Part shown: piece after piece, positions 43,790 through 52,950 of the stretch
How the letters are laid out: each line of letters opens with the position of its first letter
Numbering within the stretch: the stretch's first letter is position 1
NCBI GenBank assembly: GCA_035696365.1
Contig: DASRQS010000079.1
Coordinates: forward strand, 16,045-80,044
Origin: JALYLC01 sp035696365
GTDB taxonomy: Bacteria; Actinomycetota; Thermoleophilia; Gaiellales; JALYLC01
Direction of reading: 5' to 3'
DNA length: 64,000 bases
Made by a program: the position numbers and the translations under genes
The notes under the pieces: model-generated
Told to the model about the DNA's origin: nothing
Seen by the model: the letters and a program-made list of their open reading frames with translations, nothing else
The model's database searches: none

Positions 43790-44657
43790 GGCGATCGCAC
43801 GCCCGGCGGCGACCGCGATCGAGCGCCGCGCCCCGCGCCGCGTTCGCCGGCGGCCGAGTGCCTGGCATCTGCTGCTCCTGCCGCTCTCGCTGATCTTCAT
43901 CTTCCCGTTCGTGCAGATGCTGCTCGCGTCGTTGATGACGACGAGGGAGATCAATGCCTACCCACCGGCGCTCTTCCCGCACCACCCGACGCTCGCCGCC
44001 TATCGCACCGTCCTGCAGGAATCAGACTTCCCGACCTGGTTCAAGAACTCGCTGATCGTGACGAGTGTCGCGGTCGTATCGCAGCTGCTGCTGTGCCCGC
44101 TGGCGGGCTACGCGTTCGCGCGCATGCGCTTCATCGGCACGCGCACGCTGCAGCTTCTGCTGCTGACGACGGTCTTCATCCCGCCGCAGCTGCTGATGAT
44201 CCCGGTCTACAAGATGTACGCGGCGATCGGCATCGCGGGCACGCTGCCCTCGCTGTTCCTCCCTTGGATGGCGTCGGCGATCAGCATCTTCCTGATGCGC
44301 CAGTTCTTCATCCGCCTGCCCAGGGAGATCGAGGAGGCGGCCATGATCGACGGCTGTGGCCGCCTGGGCGTGTTCGCCCGCGTGCTGCTGCCGCTGATGC
44401 GCCCGGCGCTCGCGACGATCGCGCTTCTGACGGTGCTCAACGCCTGGAACGACTTCCTCTGGCCGCTCATCTCGATCAGCGACCAGAGCAACTACACGCT
44501 CCAGCTCGGGCTCCTGAACTACCAGGGCCAGCACCACACCGATTGGGCGCCCGTGATGGCGACGAACGTCATGGTCACGGTGCCGCTCCTGATCGTGTTC
44601 CTGCTGGGCCAGCGGCACTTCGTGCGCTCGCTGACGTTCAGCGGCATCAAGGGGTAG
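43779..44657 (+). CDS. Sugar ABC permease (MalG/UgpE-type)
   Basis: A 292-residue permease, the partner of the previous gene. LLLLPLSLIFIFPFVQMLLA is the first helix and the coupling loop reads LPREIEEAAMIDGCGRLG, followed by the RPALATIALLTVLNAWNDF block. It starts 11 bases inside the previous gene. No ATPase gene follows, so the system must borrow one from elsewhere, as MsiK-type actinobacterial importers do. Confidence 0.92.
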   Translation: MSSEAIARPAATAIERRAPRRVRRRPSAWHLLLLPLSLIFIFPFVQMLLASLMTTREINAYPPALFPHHPTLAAYRTVLQESDFPTWFKNSLIVTSVAVVSQLLLCPLAGYAFARMRFIGTRTLQLLLLTTVFIPPQLLMIPVYKMYAAIGIAGTLPSLFLPWMASAISIFLMRQFFIRLPREIEEAAMIDGCGRLGVFARVLLPLMRPALATIALLTVLNAWNDFLWPLISISDQSNYTLQLGLLNYQGQHHTDWAPVMATNVMVTVPLLIVFLLGQRHFVRSLTFSGIKG

Positions 44658-44729
44658 TTGCCACCAGGAAGTGCTCGGCGCGCGCGGCGTTCGGTCCCAC
44701 GCGAGCCGTCACGCTCCCGGCTTGATGCA

Positions 44730-45212
44730 CTAGAAGCGCCGCCTCGCGCGCCGTCGCTGGCGCCGGTTGATCCCGGCGAGCGAGACCGGCGACAACGGCC
44801 TGCCGAACGGGTCGATGAAGAGCGCGACCGGTCCGGCCTCGTGTGGGAGCATTCCGTCGAGAATCTCAACCGCATACGTGAGGTCGCCGTTCTCGAGGCG
44901 CGGCTCGCGCAAGACGACGACCGTGTCCTGCGGGAACGTATGCGCAGGGTCGAGGTACGACACGACAGCGTTGGGTGGGTCGTCGGCAAAGCTGTTGTCG
45001 CCCTCGTGCCACACCTCGACGAAGTGCTCCAACGACATGTGCCCGACATCGCGCCGCGGACGATCGGCGAAGTACAACGTCGAGGGCGAGATCGTCTTCA
45101 GCGTCATCGTGTTCCCAGTGCTGAGCAGCCCCTGTGCCGTCTGGACGAACAGCGACTCGATCTCCTCGAGGTGCTTCTCGGTCACCTCGTGGATATCCGT
45201 AGACGGACTCAT
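44730..45212 (-). CDS. Hypothetical protein, orphan
   Basis: A 160-residue protein I do not recognise. It has protein-like composition: a helical start (TDIHEVTEKHLEEIESLFVQ), then beta-rich segments (ISPSTLYFADRPR, HFVEVWHEGDNSF, VVVLREPRLENGDLTYAVEI) and a basic tail RRQRRRARRRF. No signal peptide or membrane segment. It stands alone, convergent with the importer and divergent from the cyclase fusion. Confidence 0.65.
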   Translation of the reverse strand: MSPSTDIHEVTEKHLEEIESLFVQTAQGLLSTGNTMTLKTISPSTLYFADRPRRDVGHMSLEHFVEVWHEGDNSFADDPPNAVVSYLDPAHTFPQDTVVVLREPRLENGDLTYAVEILDGMLPHEAGPVALFIDPFGRPLSPVSLAGINRRQRRRARRRF

Positions 45213-45390
45213 GAGCGACTCCCTTCTCGATACGACGAGTCTTCGAAACTAGGGCAGGACGCGAACTCGATCCTCACCCCGCCGGGATGAGATCACCGAG
45301 CCGGCCTTCCGCGTAGAAGGGCTTCGGATGGCGCAACCGGCCTGGTTGGGCCGATGGTGGTTCGGGCCATCTCCGCGGGAGATATAACTC

Positions 45391-48300
45391 GTGGCGGTGG
45401 TCGCCAGTACCGGAACCCAGCGCATCGTCACGGTCCTCTTCGCGGACGTCGTCGGCTCGACCGCGATCGGCGAGCAGGTCGGCCCCGAGCGCTCGAAGTT
45501 CCTCTTCGACGAGATCGTCTCGCTGATCGCGACCGAGGTGCGGCGCTTCGACGGCACGGTGGCGCAGCTGCTCGGGGATGGCCTGTTCGCGGTCTTCGGC
45601 GCGCCCGTCGGGCACGAGGACGACGCCGAGCGCGCTGTGCGTGCCGCGCTCGCGATCCAGTCGGTCATCGCCACCTACGGCGAGGAGCTGCGCAACGGCT
45701 ACGGCGTCGAGCTGGCCGTGCGCGTCACGCTCAACACCGGCCCGGTCGTGCTGACGGACGAGGACGACGGCGCCGATCGCTACAACGCGCTCGGCGATAC
45801 CGCCAACGTTGCCGCGCGCCTGCAGCAGCTCGCGCCCGACGGCGGCATCGTCGTCGGCCCCGAGACGGAGCGGCAAGTGCAGCTGTGCGTCGAGCTCGAG
45901 TCCCTCGGAGAGGTCGAGCTGCGCGGGATCGAGCACCCTCTGCGTGCCGCACGCGTGACGGGAGCGCGCGGGCCGGCCCAGGTGCGCGCGATCGTGCCCC
46001 TGGTCGGCCGCAGCGTCGAGCTCGCCGTGCTCGACCGCGCCTGCCAGGCGATCGCCGACGGCAGCGGCACGATCGTGACGATCACGGGCGAGTCGGGCAT
46101 CGGCAAATCCCGGCTCGTGATCGAGGCGCGCCGGCGTTTCGGCGACCGCATCCGCTTCCTCGAGGGACGCGCGGGCTCGTATGCGGAGAGCTTTCCGTAC
46201 TGGCCCGTGCGCGACCTGCTGCGCGACTGGCTGGGCATCGCCTCGGACGCACCCGAGGCGCGCGTCCGGCTCGAGCTCAAGGCGGCCCTCGGGGGTCTTG
46301 GCGATGGCGCGGAGTTCGCGTATCCCTTTCTGGCGCGCCTGCTCGCCTTGCCGCTCGAGGCGGAGGCCGACGCGGAGCTGCGCGAGCTGAGCCGCGAGGC
46401 CGTGCAGCAGCAGACCTTCGCGGCCATGCGCGCCGTGATCCACCGGCTGGCCGAGGCGCGTCCCCTCTGCATCGTGGTCGACGACCTGCAGTGGGCGGAC
46501 TCGCTCACGATCGAGCTGCTCGAGGATCTGCTCGCCCTGACCGATCAGGTGCAGCTGGGCATCGTGGTGATCTACCGCGCCGAGCGCGATCAGCCATCCT
46601 GGCGCCTGGGCGAGCACGCCCGCGCGGTGTTCCCGCACCGCTACCACGAGATCGAGCTCCGGCCCCTTCCGCCCGGTGCGAGCCGCGAGCTCGCCGAGGC
46701 GCTGGCCGAGAGCGCCCTGCCGGGGTCGCTGGCCGACCTGCTGGCCGAGCGCGCGGGCGGGAACCCGTTCTTCCTCGAGGAGGCGCTGCAGGATCTGATC
46801 GAGCGCGGCGCGCTGCGCCGGCGCGACGGCGTCTGGGAGCTGGCCGACGACCAGGTCGCGGTGCCGACGCTCGTGCAGGGGGCGCTGCAGGCGCGGCTCG
46901 ACCGCCTGCCGCCGCGCACGCGCGAGGTCGTCTCGGTCGCGAGCGCGATCGGCCGGGGCTTCGGGCTGCCCCTGCTGGAACGTCTGCTGCCACACGACCA
47001 GGTGGTTCCGGCGCTCTCCGATCTGATGCGGCTCGACCTGATCGTCGAGGTGGGCCGGCGCCCCGCGCCCGAGTACCGCTTCCGCCACGGCCTCGTGCAG
47101 GAGGTCGCCTACAACAGCCTGCTCGAGCCGACCCGCCGCAGCCTTCACCGCCGCATCGGCGAGGCCATCGAGGCGCTTTACGGCGATTCCGGCGACGCCG
47201 TCTACGGACCGCTCGCGCGCCACTTCGCCGAGGCCGACGAGCCCGAGCGCGCAGCCAGCTATTCGCTGCTCGCCGGCGACGCCGCGCGCTCCGTGTACGC
47301 CGACCACGAGGCGATCGACCACTACCGGCGGGCCCGCACCTTCCTGCGGCGGCTGAACGATCCCGAGCGCGAGCGCGACACGCTGTTCAAGATCGCGCTC
47401 GTGCGGCATCTGGCGTTCGACTACGCCCGCGCCGGGCAGGCCTACGACGCCGCTTTCGACTGCTCCAGCGAGGAGCGCACGGAGCGGGCGCCGAGCCCGG
47501 CCTGCGTCGAGGTCGCGCTGGTGCGGCCCGACTCCTACGCGCCGGGAGACACGTATTCGAGCGAGTCGGCGGTCGTGATCGAGCAGTTGTTCCGCGGCCT
47601 CCTGCGCATCGACCACGACCTCAACGTCGTGCCGGAGCTGGCCCAGAACATGAACGTCTCGGTCGACGGGCTGACCTACCTGTTCATGTTGCGCGAGGAC
47701 GCCTGCTGGAGCGATGGCCACCCGCTGACCGCAGGCGACTTCGTCTACGCCTGGCGCAAGCTGCGCGAGGAGGGCCACGTCACCGCCTTCCTGCTCGACG
47801 ACATCGCCTCGGCGGAGGCGCTCGACGACTGGACGCTCGAGGTGCACCTGCGCGAGCCGCGCAACTACTTCCCGTACGTGCTCGCCTCGCACTGGGCCTA
47901 CCCGTGGCCGCGCCACCGCGCCGACGAGGTCGGGGCCGCCTGGCGCCGGCCGGAGTCGCTCGTCAGCAACGGGCCGTACGTGCTCTCGGAGGTCGATGAC
48001 GCGGGCGCGAGGCTGAGCGCGAACCCCCACTGGCGCACGGCCTCGGGCAACGTGGGCGACGTCCGCATCGTCTTCCGCGACCGCGCCAACGATCCGCTCG
48101 AGGAGTGGATGGCCGGCCGCTACGACCTGCAACTCGTGCGCGATGCGCCGATCGCGGCCGCCGACACGATCGCCGACCGCGCGCCGACGCTCTCGACGAC
48201 CTTCCTCGGCTTCAACGTTCGCAACCAGCCCATGGCCGACGAGCGCGTGCGCCGGGCGCTGGCCCACTCCATCGACAGCGCGGCACTCGTGGCCGAGTCG

Positions 48301-48903
48301 CCGGGCGTCGACCTCGCGGCGGTGACCGGCGGCGCGATCCCGCCCGTCATGCCGGGCCACAGCGACGGCGCCGGCCTGCCGTACGACGTCGACCGCGCGC
48401 GCGAGCTGCTGGCCGAGGCCGGCTATCCGGGCGGCAAGGGCCTACCGGAGCTGCTCATCGACGCCCGGCCCTGGTCTCCCACTGCGGCGCTGGCCGAGCA
48501 GCTCGCCGCGATCGGAGTGAGCGCACGCTTCGAGACGCCGGGCAAGCACTTCGGCGTCTCCCCCGAGACGCACGCGTGGTTTGCGGGCTGGCATGCGGAC
48601 TACCCCGACCCCGACGGCTTCTACCTCGGGCTCCTCGAGCTGGGCCTGCCGCTCCACCGCGACCAGGAGACGGACGCGGTGCTCGCACGGGCGCGGGTCT
48701 CCCGCGACCGCGACGAGCGGCTGCGCCTCTATCGCGAGTTCGAGCGCATCTGGATCGGCCAGCGGGCCGCGCTCGTGCCGATCTCGTACGCGCGCCAGCT
48801 CGTCCTGCGCCGCCCGAACGTGCACGGCCTGAAGCTCAACCCGATGGGCGCGTTCCACCTGGAGCAGGTCGTGATCGAGTCCCTCGACGGGGGGAATTCG
48901 TAG
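45391..48903 (+). CDS. Cyclase / AAA (STAND) ATPase / family-5 solute-binding fusion protein
   Basis: A 1170-residue protein with three modules. Residues 1-190 are a class III nucleotide cyclase with both metal Asp residues (Asp19 in FADVVGSTA, Asp63 in LLGDGLFAVFG) and the GDTANVAARL block. Residues about 205-700 form an ATPase with Walker A TGESGIGKS (near 231) and Walker B LCIVVDDLQWAD (near 358-369), followed by helical repeats. Residues about 705-1165 are a full SBP_bac_5 domain (VVIEQLFRGLLRIDHDLN, DACWSDGHPLTAGDF). There is no signal peptide or membrane segment, so the binding domain would be cytoplasmic. GTG 45391 has gggaga upstream. Confidence 0.9.
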   Translation: MAVVASTGTQRIVTVLFADVVGSTAIGEQVGPERSKFLFDEIVSLIATEVRRFDGTVAQLLGDGLFAVFGAPVGHEDDAERAVRAALAIQSVIATYGEELRNGYGVELAVRVTLNTGPVVLTDEDDGADRYNALGDTANVAARLQQLAPDGGIVVGPETERQVQLCVELESLGEVELRGIEHPLRAARVTGARGPAQVRAIVPLVGRSVELAVLDRACQAIADGSGTIVTITGESGIGKSRLVIEARRRFGDRIRFLEGRAGSYAESFPYWPVRDLLRDWLGIASDAPEARVRLELKAALGGLGDGAEFAYPFLARLLALPLEAEADAELRELSREAVQQQTFAAMRAVIHRLAEARPLCIVVDDLQWADSLTIELLEDLLALTDQVQLGIVVIYRAERDQPSWRLGEHARAVFPHRYHEIELRPLPPGASRELAEALAESALPGSLADLLAERAGGNPFFLEEALQDLIERGALRRRDGVWELADDQVAVPTLVQGALQARLDRLPPRTREVVSVASAIGRGFGLPLLERLLPHDQVVPALSDLMRLDLIVEVGRRPAPEYRFRHGLVQEVAYNSLLEPTRRSLHRRIGEAIEALYGDSGDAVYGPLARHFAEADEPERAASYSLLAGDAARSVYADHEAIDHYRRARTFLRRLNDPERERDTLFKIALVRHLAFDYARAGQAYDAAFDCSSEERTERAPSPACVEVALVRPDSYAPGDTYSSESAVVIEQLFRGLLRIDHDLNVVPELAQNMNVSVDGLTYLFMLREDACWSDGHPLTAGDFVYAWRKLREEGHVTAFLLDDIASAEALDDWTLEVHLREPRNYFPYVLASHWAYPWPRHRADEVGAAWRRPESLVSNGPYVLSEVDDAGARLSANPHWRTASGNVGDVRIVFRDRANDPLEEWMAGRYDLQLVRDAPIAAADTIADRAPTLSTTFLGFNVRNQPMADERVRRALAHSIDSAALVAESPGVDLAAVTGGAIPPVMPGHSDGAGLPYDVDRARELLAEAGYPGGKGLPELLIDARPWSPTAALAEQLAAIGVSARFETPGKHFGVSPETHAWFAGWHADYPDPDGFYLGLLELGLPLHRDQETDAVLARARVSRDRDERLRLYREFERIWIGQRAALVPISYARQLVLRRPNVHGLKLNPMGAFHLEQVVIESLDGGNS

Positions 48904-48957
48904 CAGCGGCGATTCGGGGCCGGTCGGCCAGGGCATCACCAGGCCGACCCCGTCACC

Positions 48958-49106
48958 TCGCAGCGCGATGCGCTTGCGGTGCAGATCCGGTCGGGCCTCG
49001 ACGGCGCGGCGTTCAGGGGCAGAAGCTCTCGGAGAAGCAGTCGAAGGACTGGGTCAAGCAGGCGCGCGCGCTGCTGGCCCAGGCGCACGCACTCGGCGCG
49101 GCGTAG
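48958..49106 (+). pseudogene. Short coding-like remnant after the fusion gene
   Basis: Two overlapping frames encode QRDALAVQIRSGLDGAAFRG and, shifted, QKLSEKQSKDWVKQARALLA with stop at 49104-49106. The Lys- and Gln-rich codon use looks like a real protein end, but there is no start or ribosome site. I do not recognise the source. It may be a frameshifted 3' end of a lost gene; confidence is low. The rest of 48904-49123 is unremarkable. Confidence 0.3.
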
Positions 49107-49123
49107 AGGAGCCGCGGCCGGCC

Positions 49124-49951
49124 TCAGTTGCGGATCGTGAACGGGAGCGTCGACGAGGCGACGTTCCCGTGCACGTCCGCGGCCTGCACCTCGAGGTTGT
49201 AGTGGTTGTTCGGGAACTCGGCGCTGTTCCAGTCGTGCGCGAGGATGAAGCAGTAGAGCCCGGGCTTGTTCGGATGGTTCTGGCGGGTCTCGGGCCCGTA
49301 GATCGCGCCGAACTTGTCCGGCTTGCGGAACACGCGTAGGTCGACTCCATTGCGGAGCGGCAGGACGCAGCGGCCGGCGCAGAAGATGCGGTAGCGCATG
49401 CGCGCGGGCGCCACCGGCATGTGCGACCACGGCGGGGGCACGTGGATCGGCGTCGTGTCGTAGGCGATGCAGCAGATCTGCATGCGGCCCTTGACGCGAT
49501 CAGCCGGTAGCTCCTTCGTCCCGCGCCGGAACATGATCTTCGAGATCGTCGGGTGGCCGACGTCCACGAAGGGGTGAATCGCGCCCGGGCGGATGGGATC
49601 CCGGTAGACGTTGCTGACGCTCTCGGCGAAGTGGACGTGGCCCCAGCCCTTCTCGACGTGCCCGAGCAGTTGGTGCAGGCCGACCTGCTGGTGGTGGGCG
49701 ACCGCAGGCTTCACGTGCCAGTACCCGAACGCGCGGCCGTCCGGCGCCTGCACCGCCACCGCGTGGCCCTTGTCCTCGATGAAGACCTTGCCGGGCGTGA
49801 CCGCATACACGGCCGTGCCGTCAGGCGCCGAGACGTCGATGCCGAAGTGGAACGCGTGGCTCGCGTCCTGCACGCGCGGGTCGTTGAAGAAGCCCCGCAC
49901 GGGGTGCTGGCGATCGAACGGCTTGACGGGCCAGGGGTAGGGCGCTGCCAC
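49124..49951 (-). CDS. M23-like metallopeptidase-fold protein with C-terminal beta domain
   Basis: A 275-residue protein. Residues 30-115 match the M23/lysostaphin fold: His35 and Asp39 (FHFGIDVSAPDG), Tyr77-x-His79 and His105-x-His107 (WGHVHFAE). All four zinc or catalytic positions are present. The C-terminal 60 residues form a beta-rich segment like an Ig module. No signal peptide is seen at MAAPYPWPV, odd for a peptidoglycan enzyme, so export by another route or a non-peptidoglycan role is possible. It follows the barrel gene by 2 bp. Confidence 0.72.
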   Translation of the reverse strand: MAAPYPWPVKPFDRQHPVRGFFNDPRVQDASHAFHFGIDVSAPDGTAVYAVTPGKVFIEDKGHAVAVQAPDGRAFGYWHVKPAVAHHQQVGLHQLLGHVEKGWGHVHFAESVSNVYRDPIRPGAIHPFVDVGHPTISKIMFRRGTKELPADRVKGRMQICCIAYDTTPIHVPPPWSHMPVAPARMRYRIFCAGRCVLPLRNGVDLRVFRKPDKFGAIYGPETRQNHPNKPGLYCFILAHDWNSAEFPNNHYNLEVQAADVHGNVASSTLPFTIRN

Positions 49952-49953
49952 GC

Positions 49954-51213
49954 TCAGGCCAGGGTGAAGCGGTAGACGTGCGCGTCATGCGCGCTGAACC
50001 AGTCGCGGAAGCCGCCGGCGGCGATCTTGACCGGCCGCGGGATCTGCTTGTTCGGGAGCGGCGGCGGGGGCAGAGGCCGCTGCACGTACTCGAACAGCAC
50101 CTCGCCCTTCGTGACCGGAGGGAGGCCGGCGAAGTCGACGAGCGCCGGGCTTCCCCCGCGCTTGACCGCGATCACGTACAGGAAGTTGCCGGCCTTGCGG
50201 ACGACGAGCTCGATGTCGGTCGCGCCCGAGGTGTGCGGCTTGAGCTTGACCGGGATCTTCGAGTCGGGGGCCAGCAGCGCCGGCTGCAGATCGCTGGAGG
50301 TGAGCTCGTGGATCACCGGTCGCAGCACCTGCCGCCAGAACGTCCAGTTCCAGCCCGCCTTCGCGTCGTCGGGTGTGCACACCTCGGTGAGGTGGCCGCC
50401 GAAGAACACCAGGCCGCGCGCCCCGTGCACGATCGCCTGGTAGGCCATGAAGCGCTCCTGCGGCAACGACGGGAAGCGGGGCACGATGTCGGGCGCGTCC
50501 TTGGAGAGCGCCGTGCCGCTCCAGGCGATCTGCAGCGTCATCCAGACGGGCTTACCGCCGCTCGCCTCCTTCATCTTGTCGGTCATGTCGCCGACGACGC
50601 TGATGTCCGTGTTGCCGTTGTCGCAGTGCAGACCGGGTGGGTAGGCGACGGGGAAGATGTCGACGGCCGTGACGTCGAAGGCCGGCCGGTAGCCGACGAG
50701 CTGCGAGACCGGCCCGCGCGGGGCCTGGACGATGACGATGGGATGCGCGGGGTCGAGCGTCTTGATCCTCGCGTGCGCCTTCACGAGACCCGCCGGGCGG
50801 ATCCAGTTGGGCCCGCGGAACGGATTGCGCGGCTCGTCGATCCCCTTGTAGGCGCACAGTGCCGGGTGATCCTTGAAGGCCCCGACGACCTTGGTCAGGA
50901 GCTGCGCGTTGGCGGCCGCCCCCGGCAGGTTCGCGACCGGCCCGAGCCGCATCCAGCAGTGCAACCCGTGTGCCGCAGCCGTGTCCTGGATCGCCTTCTC
51001 CGCCGCGATCTGGTGGTTGATGCGCACGAGCGCCCAGTCGGGCGTGCCGGTGCGGATCATGGTGGCGCCCGCATTCGCGAGCTCCTGGAAGGCATGCTGG
51101 CCGCTGGGTGCGAGCGCGTCGTGCGGCGGCGGGTCCGAGAGCCCGATCGGGAAGACCTTCTGGCCGTCGACCAGCAGAACGCCGGTCGGGCCGTGAATCG
51201 AGACATTCGCCAT
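49954..51213 (-). CDS. TIM-barrel glycoside-hydrolase-like protein
   Basis: A 419-residue protein resembling the (beta/alpha)8 GH clan A fold. FQELANAGATMIRTGTPDWA begins the barrel, CAYKGIDEPRNPF carries a Glu typical of an acid/base, and PVWMTLQIAW and GARGLVFFGGHL fit later strands. A C-terminal beta region ends in WFSAHDAHVYRFTLA. No signal peptide at MANVSIHGP. The family is not identified and the catalytic nature is unproven. Transcribed just before the M23-like gene (2-bp gap). Confidence 0.6.
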   Translation of the reverse strand: MANVSIHGPTGVLLVDGQKVFPIGLSDPPPHDALAPSGQHAFQELANAGATMIRTGTPDWALVRINHQIAAEKAIQDTAAAHGLHCWMRLGPVANLPGAAANAQLLTKVVGAFKDHPALCAYKGIDEPRNPFRGPNWIRPAGLVKAHARIKTLDPAHPIVIVQAPRGPVSQLVGYRPAFDVTAVDIFPVAYPPGLHCDNGNTDISVVGDMTDKMKEASGGKPVWMTLQIAWSGTALSKDAPDIVPRFPSLPQERFMAYQAIVHGARGLVFFGGHLTEVCTPDDAKAGWNWTFWRQVLRPVIHELTSSDLQPALLAPDSKIPVKLKPHTSGATDIELVVRKAGNFLYVIAVKRGGSPALVDFAGLPPVTKGEVLFEYVQRPLPPPPLPNKQIPRPVKIAAGGFRDWFSAHDAHVYRFTLA

Positions 51214-51381
51214 CTCAGGACGCTACGACGTGCCGATCTGCACGAGTCTGATCATTAGCAGGCAGTGGGCTCGAAGTGTGCGCGGCGCTCCCGGAATGCG
51301 CCGGAAAGAGCCGGAAACAGCGCGCGCGTCCTACGATGCCTGCACGCGCAAGCGCTCTTGCGACATCAACCGGGAGCCACA

Positions 51382-52335
51382 ATGTTCTGGATCTTCGTCA
51401 CCATCGTCTGGGTCATCGCCGTGGGGGTCGGCTCATGGCTCATCGTCCACAGCTATCCCGACCCGGACCGCATCGACGTCAAGCGCCACGCCTACCGCGT
51501 CCCGGGGCTCCTCACGGTGGGTGTGGCGACCGGGATCTGGATCCTGGCGACGGTGTTCTTCAGCTTCGCGCAGGTCAATACGGGCCACGTCGGCGTGGTG
51601 CGCACCTTCGGCCGTATCTCGGGCCAGATCTCGCCCGGCATCTCCCTGATCACGCCCTGGCAGACCTACGACTCGGTCAACGTCCAGGTGCAGAAGCAGA
51701 CGTTCACGAACCTCAAGGCCTTCTCGCAGGAGACCCAGAACGTCTTCATCACGACGACGATCAACTACTCGGTCGCTCCCCAAGATGCCCGCGGCCTGAT
51801 CGCGCGTGTGGGCACGGACTGGTTCGACCGGCTCGTACCGAACAACCTCAACCAGGCCTTCAAGGACGAGGCGGTCAAGTTCACGGCCGTCCAGATCGCC
51901 CCCAACCGCGAGACGATCCGCGCCGCGGTGCTCAAGGCGCTGCGCTCGCGCCTCGCGCCGTACTCGATTCGCGTGAACGACCTGAACATCGACAACATCT
52001 CGTTCTCGCGCCAGTTCGAGCAGGCCATCGAGGCCAAGCAGGAGGCCACGCAGGCCGCCCTGCGCGCCAAGGCCCAGGTGCAGCAGGCGCGGTTCCAGGC
52101 CCAGAGCCAGGTCGCCAAGGCCAAGGGCGAGGCCGACGCCAACGTCACGGTTGCCGAGGGCCAGGCCCTCGCCAACCGCAAGCTCAACGCCTCGCTCTCG
52201 GCCAACGTGCTGCAGTACATCGCGATCCAGAAGCTCAGCCCGCTCCTGCGCATCGCGGTGCTCCCCGCAGGCACGAACTCGCTGATCGACCCGACGAAGC
52301 TCCTCCAGGGCGCAACCGGAACGACCGGCAAGTAA
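51382..52335 (+). CDS. SPFH/Band 7 (prohibitin-like) membrane protein
   Basis: A 317-residue protein. Two membrane segments (about residues 1-22 and 42-64) precede the SPFH domain at about 67-235 (VNTGHVGVVRTFGRISG, ISPGISLITPW, QKQTFTNLKAFSQE, VAPQDARGLIARVG). An Ala/Gln/Glu-rich coiled coil (EAKQEATQAALRAKAQVQQA) follows. Such proteins scaffold membrane microdomains or proteases. ATG 51382; it stands alone, with no NfeD or protease partner nearby. Confidence 0.92.
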   Translation: MFWIFVTIVWVIAVGVGSWLIVHSYPDPDRIDVKRHAYRVPGLLTVGVATGIWILATVFFSFAQVNTGHVGVVRTFGRISGQISPGISLITPWQTYDSVNVQVQKQTFTNLKAFSQETQNVFITTTINYSVAPQDARGLIARVGTDWFDRLVPNNLNQAFKDEAVKFTAVQIAPNRETIRAAVLKALRSRLAPYSIRVNDLNIDNISFSRQFEQAIEAKQEATQAALRAKAQVQQARFQAQSQVAKAKGEADANVTVAEGQALANRKLNASLSANVLQYIAIQKLSPLLRIAVLPAGTNSLIDPTKLLQGATGTTGK

Positions 52336-52345
52336 GCGAATAACG

Positions 52346-52381
52346 CGGGGTCAGGCACCGAATATTCGGTGCCTGACCCCG
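52346..52381. repeat. 36-bp perfect palindrome, ggggtcaggcac type
   Basis: ggggtcaggcaccgaat and attcggtgcctgacccc are exact reverse complements with no loop, extended one pair each side. It follows the SPFH gene and lies before the convergent cupin gene, so it may act as a bidirectional terminator. It shares the ggtcaggcac core with 52951-52985. Confidence 0.8.
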
Positions 52382-52404
52382 GTTTGTGCACTCGCCCCGC
52401 GCTC

Positions 52405-52845
52405 TCAGCTGCGGCGCTCGGCCTCCGGCAGGTCGCCGGGCAGTGGCAGGCCCTGGGGCGGCTGTCCCGGACCGCTGTCGTCCCAGGTCTCCCAGGCCAT
52501 GCCGTCGCGGCCCACATGCGCGCCTGGCGTGGCGCCCAGCGCGACGAGCGCGACGCGCTCGGGCCCGAGGTTGACGAGCTGCCGGCGGACGCCCGGCCCG
52601 ACGCGCACGAGCTCGCCGCGGGCGAAGTCGTGCGGCTCGCCTTCGACGATCAGCGTGAGGACGCCCTCCCAGACGAGGTACACCTCTTCCTGGCGCTCGT
52701 GATCGTGGATGCGCCCGCGCTGCCCCGGCGCGAGCAGGATCAGGTTCATCCCCATGCCGCTCACCTCGAGCGGCCGGCGCAGGGAGACGAAGCGCTCGTC
52801 GCCGTCGAGCGCGAGCGCGGTGCGAGTGAAGCCTGTCTCGGTCAT
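52405..52845 (-). CDS. Cupin-domain protein
   Basis: A 146-residue single-cupin protein. The metal block is GRIHDHERQEEVYLVWEG (His, His, Glu) and the second-motif His is not obvious (PGVRRQLVNLGPE), so the site may be reduced. There is a polar tail with GPGQPPQGLPLPGDLPEAE. No partner gene; it may be a mannose-isomerase-like or regulatory cupin. Confidence 0.8.
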   Translation of the reverse strand: MTETGFTRTALALDGDERFVSLRRPLEVSGMGMNLILLAPGQRGRIHDHERQEEVYLVWEGVLTLIVEGEPHDFARGELVRVGPGVRRQLVNLGPERVALVALGATPGAHVGRDGMAWETWDDSGPGQPPQGLPLPGDLPEAERRS

Positions 52846-52875
52846 GGGCCGATGCTACGGGACACGAGCCCAGGG

Positions 52876-52902
52876 CTGGCACCGAGGCCGATTCGGTGCC
52901 AG
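52876..52902. repeat. Imperfect palindrome ctggcaccga/tcggtgccag
   Basis: Ten-base arms with a 7-nt loop, 26 bp upstream of the cupin gene. tcggtgccag recurs at 52939-52948. It is part of the same cluster of repeats. Confidence 0.55.
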
Positions 52903-52950
52903 TGACGATGTATTTCGGAGCGCCGCCTCATAGCGTCATCGGTGCCAGAC

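Noticed and set aside
45274..48360. 1028-codon open frame on the minus strand
   Set aside because: It lies antisense to the cyclase fusion gene; its translation is Arg/Ala/Val/Gly-biased with no domain, a GC-rich shadow.
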